Of a stretch of 64,000 bases of DNA, positions 8,794-17,532 are shown piece by piece. The position numbers and the translations under genes are program-made. A model generated the notes under the pieces. It was not told the origin of the DNA, searched no databases, and saw nothing but the letters and a program-made list of their open reading frames with translations. Origin of the DNA: an uncultured Bacteroidia bacterium (GTDB lineage: Bacteria > Bacteroidota > Bacteroidia > Bacteroidales > ML635J-15); the NCBI GenBank assembly GCA_902800045.1, contig CADCCZ010000001.1, positions 787,346 to 851,345 of the forward strand, read 5' to 3'. The first letter of the stretch is position 1; every line of letters starts with the position of its first letter.

Positions 8794-11784
8794 TTAATTC
8801 TTAACTACAATCTTGTTTGTGACATGACCAGATGCACTTACTCTGAGATTGTATGCCGCTTGGGGTAGTCCGTCTATGCTTATTGTTATTTCGTGGTAAT
8901 TGCTTGGATTCAAAACAGATATTGATTTTACAATTTTACCAAGCATGTCGAATATTTCAATGGTTGTATTTTGTCCGTCGAAATTATATAGGCTTATTGT
9001 AAGTTTATCGTTGAATGGATTGGGGTAGGCTTCTACCTGCATGTCATCGAGTTTGTTGTCGTGGCATTTTGCAACAATAATTTCCGATTGCGTGCGTGTG
9101 CCGTCGGTGTCGATTTGTACAAGGCGGTAGTAGTTGTCGCCACTATCAGGAGACTCGTCGGTATATTGGTAATTTATGGCTTCGATAGAATTGCCATATC
9201 CGCCAATGCGAGCAATTTCGATGAAATCAACGGCGTTTGATGATCGTTCGATAATGAAAGCTTCATTGTCCTTTTCGCTTGAGGTTGTCCAGATAATGTA
9301 AACTTTGTCGTTGTGGCATTTCGCTTCAAATTTTGAAAGTTCGATAGGAAGTATGATAGTGCTTGCATCTTTGCAGAATTTAATGTCGGCACGAAAAATA
9401 GTAGAAGTGCCAGCTCCTGATGATGGTATTTTGTTTGAATTTAGTGATATTTCACCAGATTGGGTGCCATAATATCTCGCTAGAGGATCAGAATTTTGCA
9501 TGCAGAACCTGCGATCTGAAGGAAGAACATCTCCAAATGTGTTTATCGCGACAACAATATTGCTAGTTCCATCCCAGTTGAAGCCGTCGGTTAGTTCTAT
9601 ATATGTCCATGAATCATAGTAGAAACTTTTTGAACCGGAGAATTTTTCAACAAAACCGGTCGTAGGTGTAATCCAATTGCTACTTAGACTTGTTTCTGTT
9701 GTAGAGCCGATAAAAACTTTAAAACTTTGCGAAAAATCGTGAGTGTCGCCACCTGCTAGAGGTTCAGGTTTGCCATAATAATGGAACGCAATTTTGTTTA
9801 TTTTCCCAGCACTTAACCCAGCATTGTGCAGTTCGTCTGCGGTATAGAGCATCTGTACGTATGAATGAGTGTAGTCTGCATTCATGGTATAGAATGGTGT
9901 CTCACAATGTTCTACCGTACGAGTGTTGCAGGTGCCTACTGTAAACGGCATGCAGTTTTCGTCGGGGGAGATATAGGCAACGAACGAGGCAGTCTTCTGG
10001 CAGAAGTTTCCGCTGGATGCAAGGTAGGCGGTAATTGTTGTATAGCCTTCCGACACGCCAGTGACAACACCTGTACTAGGGTTGACTGTTGCAACCGCTT
10101 CGTTTGAAGACGAGTACGTTACGCTTGTCGATGTAGAGTTGGTAGTATATGATGGCGCCGAAACGGAGTTGCTAATTGTACAGAATACTCCGTACTGCGA
10201 AAACTCAAAGCTTGGTTCTGTGCAGGTTACGGTAAGCGTGGCTGTGGCATCGGCTTCGCAGTTTCCGTTGTGAGCGTCAATGTGAGCTGTTATTGTTATT
10301 TCGCCGCCGACAAGAGGAGTTATGGTAGTGCCAGAGATTGTTGCTTCGGCAGGATTACAGGTGTAGGTTACAGGACGACCAGTAGGATTGTTAAGCGTAA
10401 AAATGTCTGTTAGGTTGTAACTGCTGCCCAAAGCACGTTCGGCGGCGGCTGTTGTGAATAGGAAGGCGGGGGGGTCGCAGTATGGAGCCATGCAGAGCTT
10501 GAGGTTGGGAAGTGTATTTGTTTCAGTTACTGCTGTCCATGTCTCGGCAGGAATATGCTCTGGTGATAAGTCAAAATACTGACCGGAACTGTATTGGTAT
10601 TTTACGCTAGCAGAACGAGATTTATAATTGAATCTTCTATTCCATCCTGAACTTGCTTGTGTTTTTGCATGTAATGCAATTACTAAATTACTTGTTCCAT
10701 CCCATATAAATTCATCATCGAGTTCTATTTCAACCCACCCAGGTGTAAAAGTAATAGTTTTGTTTGTAGCTACAGTTTGTAACCCTGTTGCCCAATTGTA
10801 TCCAAATGAAGTGAAATTAGTATTGCACATGTATATGTCAAATGTCATTTCTTGGTTATCTGTACCGTGATAATCGAAGTATATTTTCCGAATAAGACTT
10901 TGCCCAGTAAATCCACTTGCATTTATTTCATCTTTTGTATATAACATTTGTGAGTAAGATGTCCTTGGATAAGACCCATATGTAATATATGAGCAAAAAG
11001 GCAAATTGTAAGTTGTACCATCATCGCCATTAATTATTGTATATTTAGAACAATCAGTGTATTGCGCATAAAGAGTGATGTCCGAACTTGATAGTGATAT
11101 GTTGTCGCCTCCTATATAATTTGTTCCGCTTCCATCTTGGAAAGTATTCCATCCAAGAAATGCAGGAAAAGTAGAACAAGTCGGTATTGTGTTTGTTATT
11201 GTTGCTGATAATCCTGTTGTCCCTATAGGTGCGCCACTTGCACTGCCACCAATACAATTCGCATTTGTATTATATGTAAGGGTATGTGGTTCTGCACATC
11301 CTATTTCAGCATCCCAGCCTCTATAGTTTGAGCCTGCATCTGATTTCCATTTGATTACTAATATTCCTGTTGTTATTAAAAACTCTAGGTTTGTTTGGTC
11401 GCCATCAATTGTCGCGATTAGATTTGCATCAATAATATCTGCGCTATTGTATATTTTTAATTGGTCGTATTTTGTTTCTGTTTCAATATAATTGATGTGC
11501 ATGTATATTGGAGATGATGATGTGAAAGTGTACTTGTAATCTTCATTGTTGCTGTAATTATTGCCAGGACCTCCGGAGTCATAAAAATAATATTTTGTAC
11601 CACATACAATCGCAGTACTTAGATTGTTGTTGCTACTTGTAAGATTTATGGAGACCTGTCCGTATGCGCTAACAAATGAAAGCACAATAATGGCCGCAAA
11701 TGCAAATGTGCGTTTTAGTATAGTTATATCAATGTTATGTATATCAATATTGCAAGTGTCCTTGCAGTTAGGGTTAGTATTCAT
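8794..11784 (-). CDS. Large T9SS type A sorted surface protein with CUB-like, InlB-like and Big2-like domains
   Basis: About 996 residues from ATG 11784; a TTG at 11799 is in frame but less likely. A long basic n-region leads into a hydrophobic TFAFAAIIVLSFVSAYG signal segment. Next come a CUB-like beta domain (CGTKYYFYDSGGPGNNYSNN... IKWKSDAGSNYRGW), a Listeria-Bacteroides-type repeat (FLGWNTFQDGSGTNYIGGDN), a first adhesin module (SYSQMLYTKDEINASG... WDGTSNLVIALHA), Ig/Big2-like sequence (SSSNEAVATVNPSTGVVTGV), and a second copy of the module (SYVQMLYTADELHNAG... WDGTSNIVVAINT). A T9SS-linked beta domain (ILPIELSKFEAKC) precedes the sorting domain, which begins VEAYPNPFNDKLTIS and ends NKIVVKN. 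Probably cell-surface attached through A-LPS; ligand unknown. The N-terminal coding part is clearly more AT-rich than the middle. Confidence 0.85.
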   Translation of the reverse strand: MNTNPNCKDTCNIDIHNIDITILKRTFAFAAIIVLSFVSAYGQVSINLTSSNNNLSTAIVCGTKYYFYDSGGPGNNYSNNEDYKYTFTSSSPIYMHINYIETETKYDQLKIYNSADIIDANLIATIDGDQTNLEFLITTGILVIKWKSDAGSNYRGWDAEIGCAEPHTLTYNTNANCIGGSASGAPIGTTGLSATITNTIPTCSTFPAFLGWNTFQDGSGTNYIGGDNISLSSSDITLYAQYTDCSKYTIINGDDGTTYNLPFCSYITYGSYPRTSYSQMLYTKDEINASGFTGQSLIRKIYFDYHGTDNQEMTFDIYMCNTNFTSFGYNWATGLQTVATNKTITFTPGWVEIELDDEFIWDGTSNLVIALHAKTQASSGWNRRFNYKSRSASVKYQYSSGQYFDLSPEHIPAETWTAVTETNTLPNLKLCMAPYCDPPAFLFTTAAAERALGSSYNLTDIFTLNNPTGRPVTYTCNPAEATISGTTITPLVGGEITITAHIDAHNGNCEADATATLTVTCTEPSFEFSQYGVFCTISNSVSAPSYTTNSTSTSVTYSSSNEAVATVNPSTGVVTGVSEGYTTITAYLASSGNFCQKTASFVAYISPDENCMPFTVGTCNTRTVEHCETPFYTMNADYTHSYVQMLYTADELHNAGLSAGKINKIAFHYYGKPEPLAGGDTHDFSQSFKVFIGSTTETSLSSNWITPTTGFVEKFSGSKSFYYDSWTYIELTDGFNWDGTSNIVVAINTFGDVLPSDRRFCMQNSDPLARYYGTQSGEISLNSNKIPSSGAGTSTIFRADIKFCKDASTIILPIELSKFEAKCHNDKVYIIWTTSSEKDNEAFIIERSSNAVDFIEIARIGGYGNSIEAINYQYTDESPDSGDNYYRLVQIDTDGTRTQSEIIVAKCHDNKLDDMQVEAYPNPFNDKLTISLYNFDGQNTTIEIFDMLGKIVKSISVLNPSNYHEITISIDGLPQAAYNLRVSASGHVTNKIVVKN

Positions 11785-11812
11785 ATTTTCTCTACACAAA
11801 ATTTGGCAATCA

Positions 11813-11820
11813 CAAAGATA
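11813..11820 (-). promoter_or_regulatory. -7 box for the 8794-11784 surface-protein gene
   Basis: CAAAGATA on the plus strand reads TATCTTTG on the minus strand, 28 bp upstream of the ATG at 11784. Confidence 0.6.
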
Positions 11821-11896
11821 ATCATCATTTTGGAATGAATGATGAAATTATTATAAAACTTTTTCAAAAAAAATCACCTAAACCAATAAATCATAT

Positions 11897-11904
11897 TACC
11901 TTTG
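11897..11904 (+). promoter_or_regulatory. -7 box of ridA
   Basis: TACCTTTG ends 24 bp before the ridA ATG. It includes a TTG at 11902 that is in frame with ridA, and being inside the promoter that TTG cannot be the translation start. Confidence 0.75.
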
Positions 11905-11928
11905 TCCTTTAATTTAAATATTAAGAAC

Positions 11929-12303
11929 ATGAAGAACATAATTCACTCAGACAATGCGCCTGCAGCAATCGGTCCTTATAGCCAGGCTGTCGAGGCTAAC
12001 GGTATGATTTTTATTTCCGGTCAGTTGCCAATCGACCCCAAAACGGGAACTATGCCCGAAGGCATTACAGCACAGACCGAACAGAGCATGAAGAACTTGG
12101 AAGCTATCCTGAAGGCTGCCGGCTGTACTTTCGACAATGTTGTAAAGTCAACCTGCCTGCTCGCCGATATGAGCTATTTCGCCGACATGAACGCTGTTTA
12201 CGGAAAGTATTTCACTGCAAATCCTCCCGCAAGAGCAGCTTTCGCTGTAAAGGAACTCCCCAAGAAGGCTCTTGTAGAAATTGAAATGATTGCTGCAAAG
12301 TAG
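11929..12303 (+). CDS. ridA: RidA family enamine/imine deaminase
   Basis: Hydrolyses reactive 2-aminoacrylate and related enamines/imines released by PLP enzymes, acting as a cytoplasmic trimer. The 124-residue product shows the family signature throughout: APAAIGPYSQAVEANGMIFI at the N-terminus, SGQLPIDPKTG, NLEAILKAAG, and the C-terminal NPPARAAFAVKELPKKALVEIE, which includes the substrate-binding Arg and the end Glu. ATG 11929 is chosen because the only upstream in-frame alternative (TTG 11902) lies inside the promoter box. The next gene begins 27 bp downstream on the same strand. Confidence 0.93.
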   Translation: MKNIIHSDNAPAAIGPYSQAVEANGMIFISGQLPIDPKTGTMPEGITAQTEQSMKNLEAILKAAGCTFDNVVKSTCLLADMSYFADMNAVYGKYFTANPPARAAFAVKELPKKALVEIEMIAAK

Positions 12304-12330
12304 TCGATTGTAGAACTTAAATTTACAGCT

Positions 12331-13479
12331 TTGAAAATATTTTTAGCATCATCGGGCGACGACAGCGACATCCCTCCGTCGTCCGTCGTCACCGATTTTC
12401 TTGGGCGTTTCAACCTTACGCCCGACGTTTTCGTACAGTCGAATCCTGATGTAATATGGTTCCTCTCGGGTGGAACCGAGCACAAGGTGCTTAGCAGGAT
12501 TGAATCAAAGAACCGATATTGTTTCCTCGCATCACGCAACTGCAACTCGTGGGCTGCCGCTACCGAGGTGAAGTCTTATCTTAACGAAAAAGGCATCAAT
12601 ACCAAGCTTTTCGATGTGGATAAGCTCCAAAGTCTGCAGGAACTGGAGAATTATCTTACACCTCCGGCTCCGTCACCAACGACTAGGCTAGGTGTGGTTG
12701 GCGGAGTTTCCGACTGGCTGGTGTCGAGTACACCCGACGAGGATTTGCTTGACGAAGTGCTTGACATTGAACTTGTTAATTTTTCGTGGGACGAATTGCT
12801 TGAGTTACCAGAAGGAGAGGATTTCTGCAATTTTGCTGAAACTTTCGGCAGGTTCGGACACGATAGCTTTGCTTCGGAACTGTCGCTCGTGAAGAGGTTC
12901 GATACGCTCATCAAGCAGAACAACCTCGATGCCATTACGGTAGGCTGTTTCGGTCTTATCGGCAAGGTCGGCAATACGATTTGTCTGCCCGTGTCGGCTA
13001 TGAACAACTGCGGTTTTCCTGCTGCCTGCGAAGGCGATTTGTGTTCGGCAACGGGCATGATGATAGTGAAGCGTCTTACGGGCAAGATTCCGTGGATGGC
13101 AAACCTAAGTTATGCCGACCGCGAGGCTGCAATTTTCTCGCATTGTACGGTACAACAGAATCTACTCGACAAGATGGAAGTTACAACTCACTACGAGACA
13201 GGCAAGTACGCTGCAGTGAAAGGCGAGATGAAGGGCGGAGAAGTCACCATTTTCCGTATCGACAGGAAACTGGAGAACTGCTTCTTGTCGCTTGGCGAGA
13301 TTGTCGGTAACTGCGATTCGCCGATGGCTTGCCGCACGCAGGTGAAGGTGAAGATGTCGGCAAAGGGTTTGTTCTCGTTGCGTGAATTCCCACTTGGAAA
13401 CCACCACCTCATAATCGATGGCGACAGTACCGATGTGATAGCTGAATACTTTACAAACAAGGGATTTAGAATCGTATAA
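12331..13479 (+). CDS. L-fucose isomerase-like protein
   Basis: A 382-residue protein related to the FucI/AraA sugar ketol-isomerase superfamily. The middle part reads DAITVGCFGLIGKVGN, then CGFPAACEGDLCSATGMMIV (the conserved CEGD) and a SHCTV segment. The C-terminal domain ends GNHHLIIDGD, as in fucose isomerase C-terminal domains. The N-terminal domain is short and starts from a TTG codon (KIFLASSGDD); no ATG fits, so a TTG start is likely. Shorter than true FucI (~590 aa), so substrate and activity are open. Cotranscription with ridA is likely. A sugar isomerase next to RidA is unusual, and linkage to enamine chemistry is speculation. Confidence 0.7.
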   Translation: MKIFLASSGDDSDIPPSSVVTDFLGRFNLTPDVFVQSNPDVIWFLSGGTEHKVLSRIESKNRYCFLASRNCNSWAAATEVKSYLNEKGINTKLFDVDKLQSLQELENYLTPPAPSPTTRLGVVGGVSDWLVSSTPDEDLLDEVLDIELVNFSWDELLELPEGEDFCNFAETFGRFGHDSFASELSLVKRFDTLIKQNNLDAITVGCFGLIGKVGNTICLPVSAMNNCGFPAACEGDLCSATGMMIVKRLTGKIPWMANLSYADREAAIFSHCTVQQNLLDKMEVTTHYETGKYAAVKGEMKGGEVTIFRIDRKLENCFLSLGEIVGNCDSPMACRTQVKVKMSAKGLFSLREFPLGNHHLIIDGDSTDVIAEYFTNKGFRIV

Positions 13480-13530
13480 TCACCAGCTCAGCTTGTTGAG
13501 TCGATGGCTATTTTATATATAATATTGTAC

Positions 13531-13571
13531 AGACGCAAAATTTTGCGTCTCTTAGAAACGGGCGTAAGCCC
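13531..13571. repeat. Perfect 20-bp palindrome plus GGCnnnAGCC mini-palindrome
   Basis: AGACGCAAAATTTTGCGTCT (13531-13550) is a perfect 20-bp palindrome. It is followed after CTTAGAAAC by GGGCGTAAGCCC (13560-13571), then ATAGAAACT. Both lie in the leader of the subtilase gene. The second motif is the single-copy form of the repeat clustered near 36.8 and 38.5 kb. Confidence 0.75.
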
Positions 13572-13588
13572 ATAGAAACTAAAATAAT

Positions 13589-15907
13589 ATGACCATGAAG
13601 AAACTTCTGTTGATTTTGGCAACTTTGCTTATTGTCTCGCAGTTTGCAACAGCAACTCCAGGATGCTACTGGGTATTTTTCAGCGACAAGGCTAATACCT
13701 CGTTCAATCCATACGAATACTTTGACGCAAAGGCAATTGAGCGTCGCGAGAAACTTGGCATGTCGTTGTACGACATTACCGATTATCCGCTCAACGGTGG
13801 TTATGTTGATGCAGTTTCGGCTTTGTCGGAAGAAGTTGTCGGCGAATCGCGCTGGTTCAATGCGGTTGGCATTATGGCAGAAAGTGCAAACATCGAAAGA
13901 ATCAAAGCATTGCCGTTCGTGTCGCGAGTTGTCGAAATAGCAGGAGAGATGGTTGTCGCTTCGTATGCAGGTATGGTTGACGAAGAAAACGATGAGACCT
14001 ACGACATCGAAATGCTGAAGCCCGAACTTCTGCCTCAGCTCGTAAGGATGCAGGGCGAAAAGTTTGCCGAAAACAACATCGATGGTAAAGGCGTCAGGAT
14101 TGCCGTATTTGACGGCGGTTTCCCAAGCGTTGACAAACACGAGATTTTCAGCCACCTTCGCGACAACAACCAGATTATCAAAACTTGGAACTTTCCGAAC
14201 AAGAAGGAATATGTCTACAGCTGGTCGTCGCACGGCACAATGACATTGAGTTGCATAGCTGGTGTTTACCAGACAAGTAGCAAAGTACAGAAGCTTGGCT
14301 TGGCTACTGGCGCCGAATTCCTGCTTGCCCGTACCGAGGTTAATCCCGAGCCTTTCAAGGAGGAAATCTGGTGGACGCAGGCAATGGAGTGGGCCGACCA
14401 GAATGGTGCCGACATAATCAGCAGTTCACTCGGCTACGGCAAGGAAAGGTACTACACAAAGGATATGGACGGCACTTCGCATGTTGCCAAGGCTGCAAAT
14501 ATGGCGGCTCGCAAAGGTATGCTGGTTTTCAACTCGATGGGCAACGAGGCTGACGACAATTCGTGGACAGTGCTTATAACTCCAGCCGATGCCGATAGTG
14601 TTATTTCGGTCGGTGGAATCGACGACTCGCTTGACAAGTACCGCCACATTGCCTTTTCATCCTACGGACCGACAGCCGATGGTCGTCGCAAGCCGAATGT
14701 TGTCGCTTTCGGTCACGCGTATGTAGCCAACCCAAAGGGCGGAATGACAATGGCTTACGGAACATCATTCTCGTGTCCGCTGGCAGCAGGCTTTGGTGCT
14801 TGTGCATGGCAGACAAAACGCGACCTTACCGCAATGCAGATGATGGCGGAAATAGAAAAGTCGGGTGATATTTATCCGTATTTCGACTACGCACTCGGTT
14901 ATGGCGTTCCGCAGGCAAGTTATTTTGTTGATGGCGGCAAAAAGACGGCAGAACCAACATTCGAGTTCGAAAAGTCGGGCAACACTTTGAAAATTAAGTG
15001 CCAGCAGTTTGATGAAAACACCGAGATATTCTACAACTTTATGCGTGAGGATGGTCGATTGCATTCGTACGAACATCTTGACGCAAAGGGTAATGCAGTG
15101 ATTTCAATTGACAATATGGATTTTTATCCAAATTATACGATAAATGTATATTACCACGGCTATGTTGGCTCGTACAAGAACGAAGGTAAGAAAGAAGGAG
15201 ATATCGTATATGTTCGTCCGCCCAAAACACAGATGACAGGTGCGACAAAGATTATATCGAGAAATGAGAACCAGAGTAAACTGGAGTTCGGCAAACCGAA
15301 GAGACATCATTTGCTGTTGCAGATGAATGCAGGTTTTGCTGGTGTTAAGACATTCGAAGGCACAACCAACAAGCAGAAGTCAACTTTCTCGGCATTGGTT
15401 GGCGTGCAGTGGGATGCTTGCAAGCGTTATCATCTAGGTGCCGGCATTGGAATGGGATTTGATGATTATAGGGGAATTTCTTTAGATGGAAATAGTATTG
15501 CTACATCAGCTATGCCAGGTGTTAGAGATTTGATAAAAGAACGATTCCGCACATCTAACCTGAATATTGAATTGTTCCAGAGAGTTACACTTGCTCACGG
15601 CGGACTTATGCACAATGGTCTTACTTGGGACTTGGGTGTTTTTGGAATGTGGAATTTCGAAGACAGATATGTTCAGGTATGGCAGGCAGCGATTACCGAC
15701 AATTACAGAAAGTCAAGAATCATAAACAAGAATTACGACTTTATCAATCCGTTCCAGTGGGGTGTAAAGACGGCGATAACCTACGATATGATTTCTGTTT
15801 ATGCAAAACTTAGGATTTCCGATTTACTCAATCCGTCTTTGTATCCAGGAACTTACAATGACTTTATGAAACTGGAGATTGGAATGCAGATAATGTTCGT
15901 GAAATAA
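13589..15907 (+). CDS. Secreted subtilisin-like (S8) protease with C-terminal beta-barrel-like domain
   Basis: A 772-residue protein with a clear signal peptide (MKKLLLILATLLIVSQFATA, starting at either ATG 13589 or 13595). The S8 triad can be read as Asp175 (IAVFDGGF), His215 (SSHGTMTLSCIAG) and Ser393 (YGTSFSCPLAAGF). An inhibitor-like propeptide region precedes it. Residues ~430-560 form an Ig-like beta region. From ~570 to the end the sequence alternates polar and hydrophobic residues in amphipathic strands (HHLLLQMNAGFAGV, LGVFGMWNFEDRYVQVW, VYAKLRISDLL) and finishes MKLEIGMQIMFVK, as in 8-10-stranded outer-membrane barrels. There is no T9SS sorting domain. I infer a protease anchored in the outer membrane by its own barrel. 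The barrel is a pattern call; the protease is sure. Confidence 0.82.
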   Translation: MTMKKLLLILATLLIVSQFATATPGCYWVFFSDKANTSFNPYEYFDAKAIERREKLGMSLYDITDYPLNGGYVDAVSALSEEVVGESRWFNAVGIMAESANIERIKALPFVSRVVEIAGEMVVASYAGMVDEENDETYDIEMLKPELLPQLVRMQGEKFAENNIDGKGVRIAVFDGGFPSVDKHEIFSHLRDNNQIIKTWNFPNKKEYVYSWSSHGTMTLSCIAGVYQTSSKVQKLGLATGAEFLLARTEVNPEPFKEEIWWTQAMEWADQNGADIISSSLGYGKERYYTKDMDGTSHVAKAANMAARKGMLVFNSMGNEADDNSWTVLITPADADSVISVGGIDDSLDKYRHIAFSSYGPTADGRRKPNVVAFGHAYVANPKGGMTMAYGTSFSCPLAAGFGACAWQTKRDLTAMQMMAEIEKSGDIYPYFDYALGYGVPQASYFVDGGKKTAEPTFEFEKSGNTLKIKCQQFDENTEIFYNFMREDGRLHSYEHLDAKGNAVISIDNMDFYPNYTINVYYHGYVGSYKNEGKKEGDIVYVRPPKTQMTGATKIISRNENQSKLEFGKPKRHHLLLQMNAGFAGVKTFEGTTNKQKSTFSALVGVQWDACKRYHLGAGIGMGFDDYRGISLDGNSIATSAMPGVRDLIKERFRTSNLNIELFQRVTLAHGGLMHNGLTWDLGVFGMWNFEDRYVQVWQAAITDNYRKSRIINKNYDFINPFQWGVKTAITYDMISVYAKLRISDLLNPSLYPGTYNDFMKLEIGMQIMFVK

Positions 15908-15926
15908 TCATAGTTGAATGAGATAC

Positions 15927-15957
15927 AAAAAAAGGATGCATCACGCATCCTTTTTTT
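15927..15957. terminator. Bidirectional terminator between the S8 protease gene and lpdA
   Basis: AAAAAAAGGATGC / ATCAC / GCATCCTTTTTTT. The A-tract and T-tract allow it to end transcripts from both strands, as expected between convergent genes. Confidence 0.9.
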
Positions 15958-15976
15958 ATCTTCGTTAGCCAATATG

Positions 15977-17368
15977 CTAAATGTGAATCACTTCGTTGTG
16001 TGCGGCGGCGGCGGCTTCCATAACGGCTTCCGATAGGCTCGGGTGGGGGTGAATGGCCTTTATGAGCTGCTTTGCCTTGCCGTTCAACTTCTTGAATGCT
16101 GACATTTCGGCAATCATTTCGGCAATGTTGTCGCCAATGAAGTGTGCGCCAAGCAGTTCGTCGCTGTTGGCATCGAAGAGCAGTTTAACGAAACCATCCC
16201 TATTGCCAGCAGCCATAGCCTTACCCGATGCGGTAAACGGGAACTTGCCGACCTTGTATTCAATGCCCTTGTCTTGCAACTGCTTCTCGGTAAAGCCGAC
16301 CGATGCAACTTCGGGAGTTGTGTAAACGCACGACGGAATATAGTCGTAGTCAATCTTTTCAACATCAAGGCCTGCAATCTTTTCAACACAGCAGATACCT
16401 TCAGCCGATGCGACATGTGCCAATGCCGGTCCGTGAACGATGTCACCTATTGCATAAACGCCTTCACAAGATGTGCGGTAGTAGTCGTCAACTACAACCT
16501 TGCCACGCTCGGTTGCAATGCCAAGTTCTTCGAGACCAAGGTTTTCGATATTGGTAACAACACCAACTGCCGAAAGAACCTTTTCGCATTCAATTGAATT
16601 TTCGCCCTTCTTGTCGGTGTATTTAACCAAGCACTTACCGTCCTTAACTTCAACGCTCTGTACTGCAGTGCCAGTCATAACCTTTATGCCCATCTTCTTG
16701 AACGAGCGTGCTAGTTGCTTCGAAACTTCCTCGTCCTCTAACGGAACTATTTCGGGAAGGAATTCGATGATTGTAACTTGGCAACCCATTGAATGATAGA
16801 AGAATGCCAATTCGGAACCTATTGCACCTGAACCTACGACCACCATCGATTCTGGAAGTGCCGGCAAGGTGAGAGCCTCGCGGTATCCGATGATGTTTAC
16901 GCCGTCCTGCGGAATGTTTGGCATAACCTTCGAACGAGCGCCAGTTGCAAGGATTATATGGTTGGCGGTAAGATTTTCAACGCTACCATCTTCCTTTGTT
17001 ACAGCAAGTCTGTGAGCCTCAACGAGCTTTCCTGTTCCGTTGATAACGGTGATGTTGTTCTTCTTGAAAAGGAACTCGATGCCCTTGCTCATTCCTGCTG
17101 CAACTTCGCGGCTACGTGCGATAACCTTCTCGAAGTTTGGCTTTGCCGTGCCTTCAAGTTCGATGCCGTAGTTTTCGCTGTGCTTCATGTAGTTGTAAAC
17201 CTGAGCCGACTTCAACAGAGCCTTTGTAGGAATGCAACCCCAGTTGAGGCAGATTCCGCCGAGCTGTGCGCGTTCAACAACTGCAACCTTCATTCCGAGC
17301 TGTGATGCCCTTATGGCAGCTACATATCCGCCAGGACCGCTGCCCAATACTATAAGATCAAAATCCAT
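15977..17368 (-). CDS. lpdA: Dihydrolipoyl dehydrogenase
   Basis: FAD enzyme that reoxidises dihydrolipoamide with NAD+, as E3 of 2-oxoacid dehydrogenases or L-protein of glycine cleavage. The FAD motif is VLGSGPGGYVAAIRASQLG. The redox disulfide is Cys40/Cys45 in GGICLNWGCIPTKALL. The NAD motif is VVVGSGAIGSELAFFYHSMG. A second FAD segment is GVYAIGDIVHGPALAHVAS. The catalytic His-Glu region is HPHPSLSEAVMEAA at the C-terminus. Length 463 residues is normal. No E1/E2, gcvT or gcvP gene is adjacent, so its partner complex is elsewhere. A TATTTTTG -7 box lies upstream. Confidence 0.93.
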   Translation of the reverse strand: MDFDLIVLGSGPGGYVAAIRASQLGMKVAVVERAQLGGICLNWGCIPTKALLKSAQVYNYMKHSENYGIELEGTAKPNFEKVIARSREVAAGMSKGIEFLFKKNNITVINGTGKLVEAHRLAVTKEDGSVENLTANHIILATGARSKVMPNIPQDGVNIIGYREALTLPALPESMVVVGSGAIGSELAFFYHSMGCQVTIIEFLPEIVPLEDEEVSKQLARSFKKMGIKVMTGTAVQSVEVKDGKCLVKYTDKKGENSIECEKVLSAVGVVTNIENLGLEELGIATERGKVVVDDYYRTSCEGVYAIGDIVHGPALAHVASAEGICCVEKIAGLDVEKIDYDYIPSCVYTTPEVASVGFTEKQLQDKGIEYKVGKFPFTASGKAMAAGNRDGFVKLLFDANSDELLGAHFIGDNIAEMIAEMSAFKKLNGKAKQLIKAIHPHPSLSEAVMEAAAAAHNEVIHI

Positions 17369-17394
17369 ATCGTGTACTAGTTAAATTCGTTCTG

Positions 17395-17402
17395 CAAAAA
17401 TA
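17395..17402 (-). promoter_or_regulatory. -7 box of lpdA
   Basis: CAAAAATA on the plus strand is TATTTTTG on the minus strand, 26 bp upstream of the lpdA ATG. Confidence 0.65.
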
Positions 17403-17485
17403 GAAAATATATTTCAATGCAACACCCGAAATCTGTATGTTGTCGCTGCGAAATTTTTTATGTTTTTTATTCACAGGATTTTTTT

Positions 17486-17493
17486 TACCTTTG
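17486..17493 (+). promoter_or_regulatory. -7 box of the universal stress protein gene
   Basis: TACCTTTG, 39 bp upstream of ATG 17533. No closer promoter is visible for the two genes that follow, so it may serve the whole 17.5-22.2 kb run. Confidence 0.7.
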
Positions 17494-17532
17494 CAGAAAA
17501 TTGTAGATTATAATTAATAAAAATATTGCTTT

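Noticed and set aside
11902..11928. Extended N-terminus of RidA from TTG 11902
   Set aside because: The TTG is part of the -7 box TACCTTTG and precedes the expected transcription start. RidA proteins start at the ATG used here.
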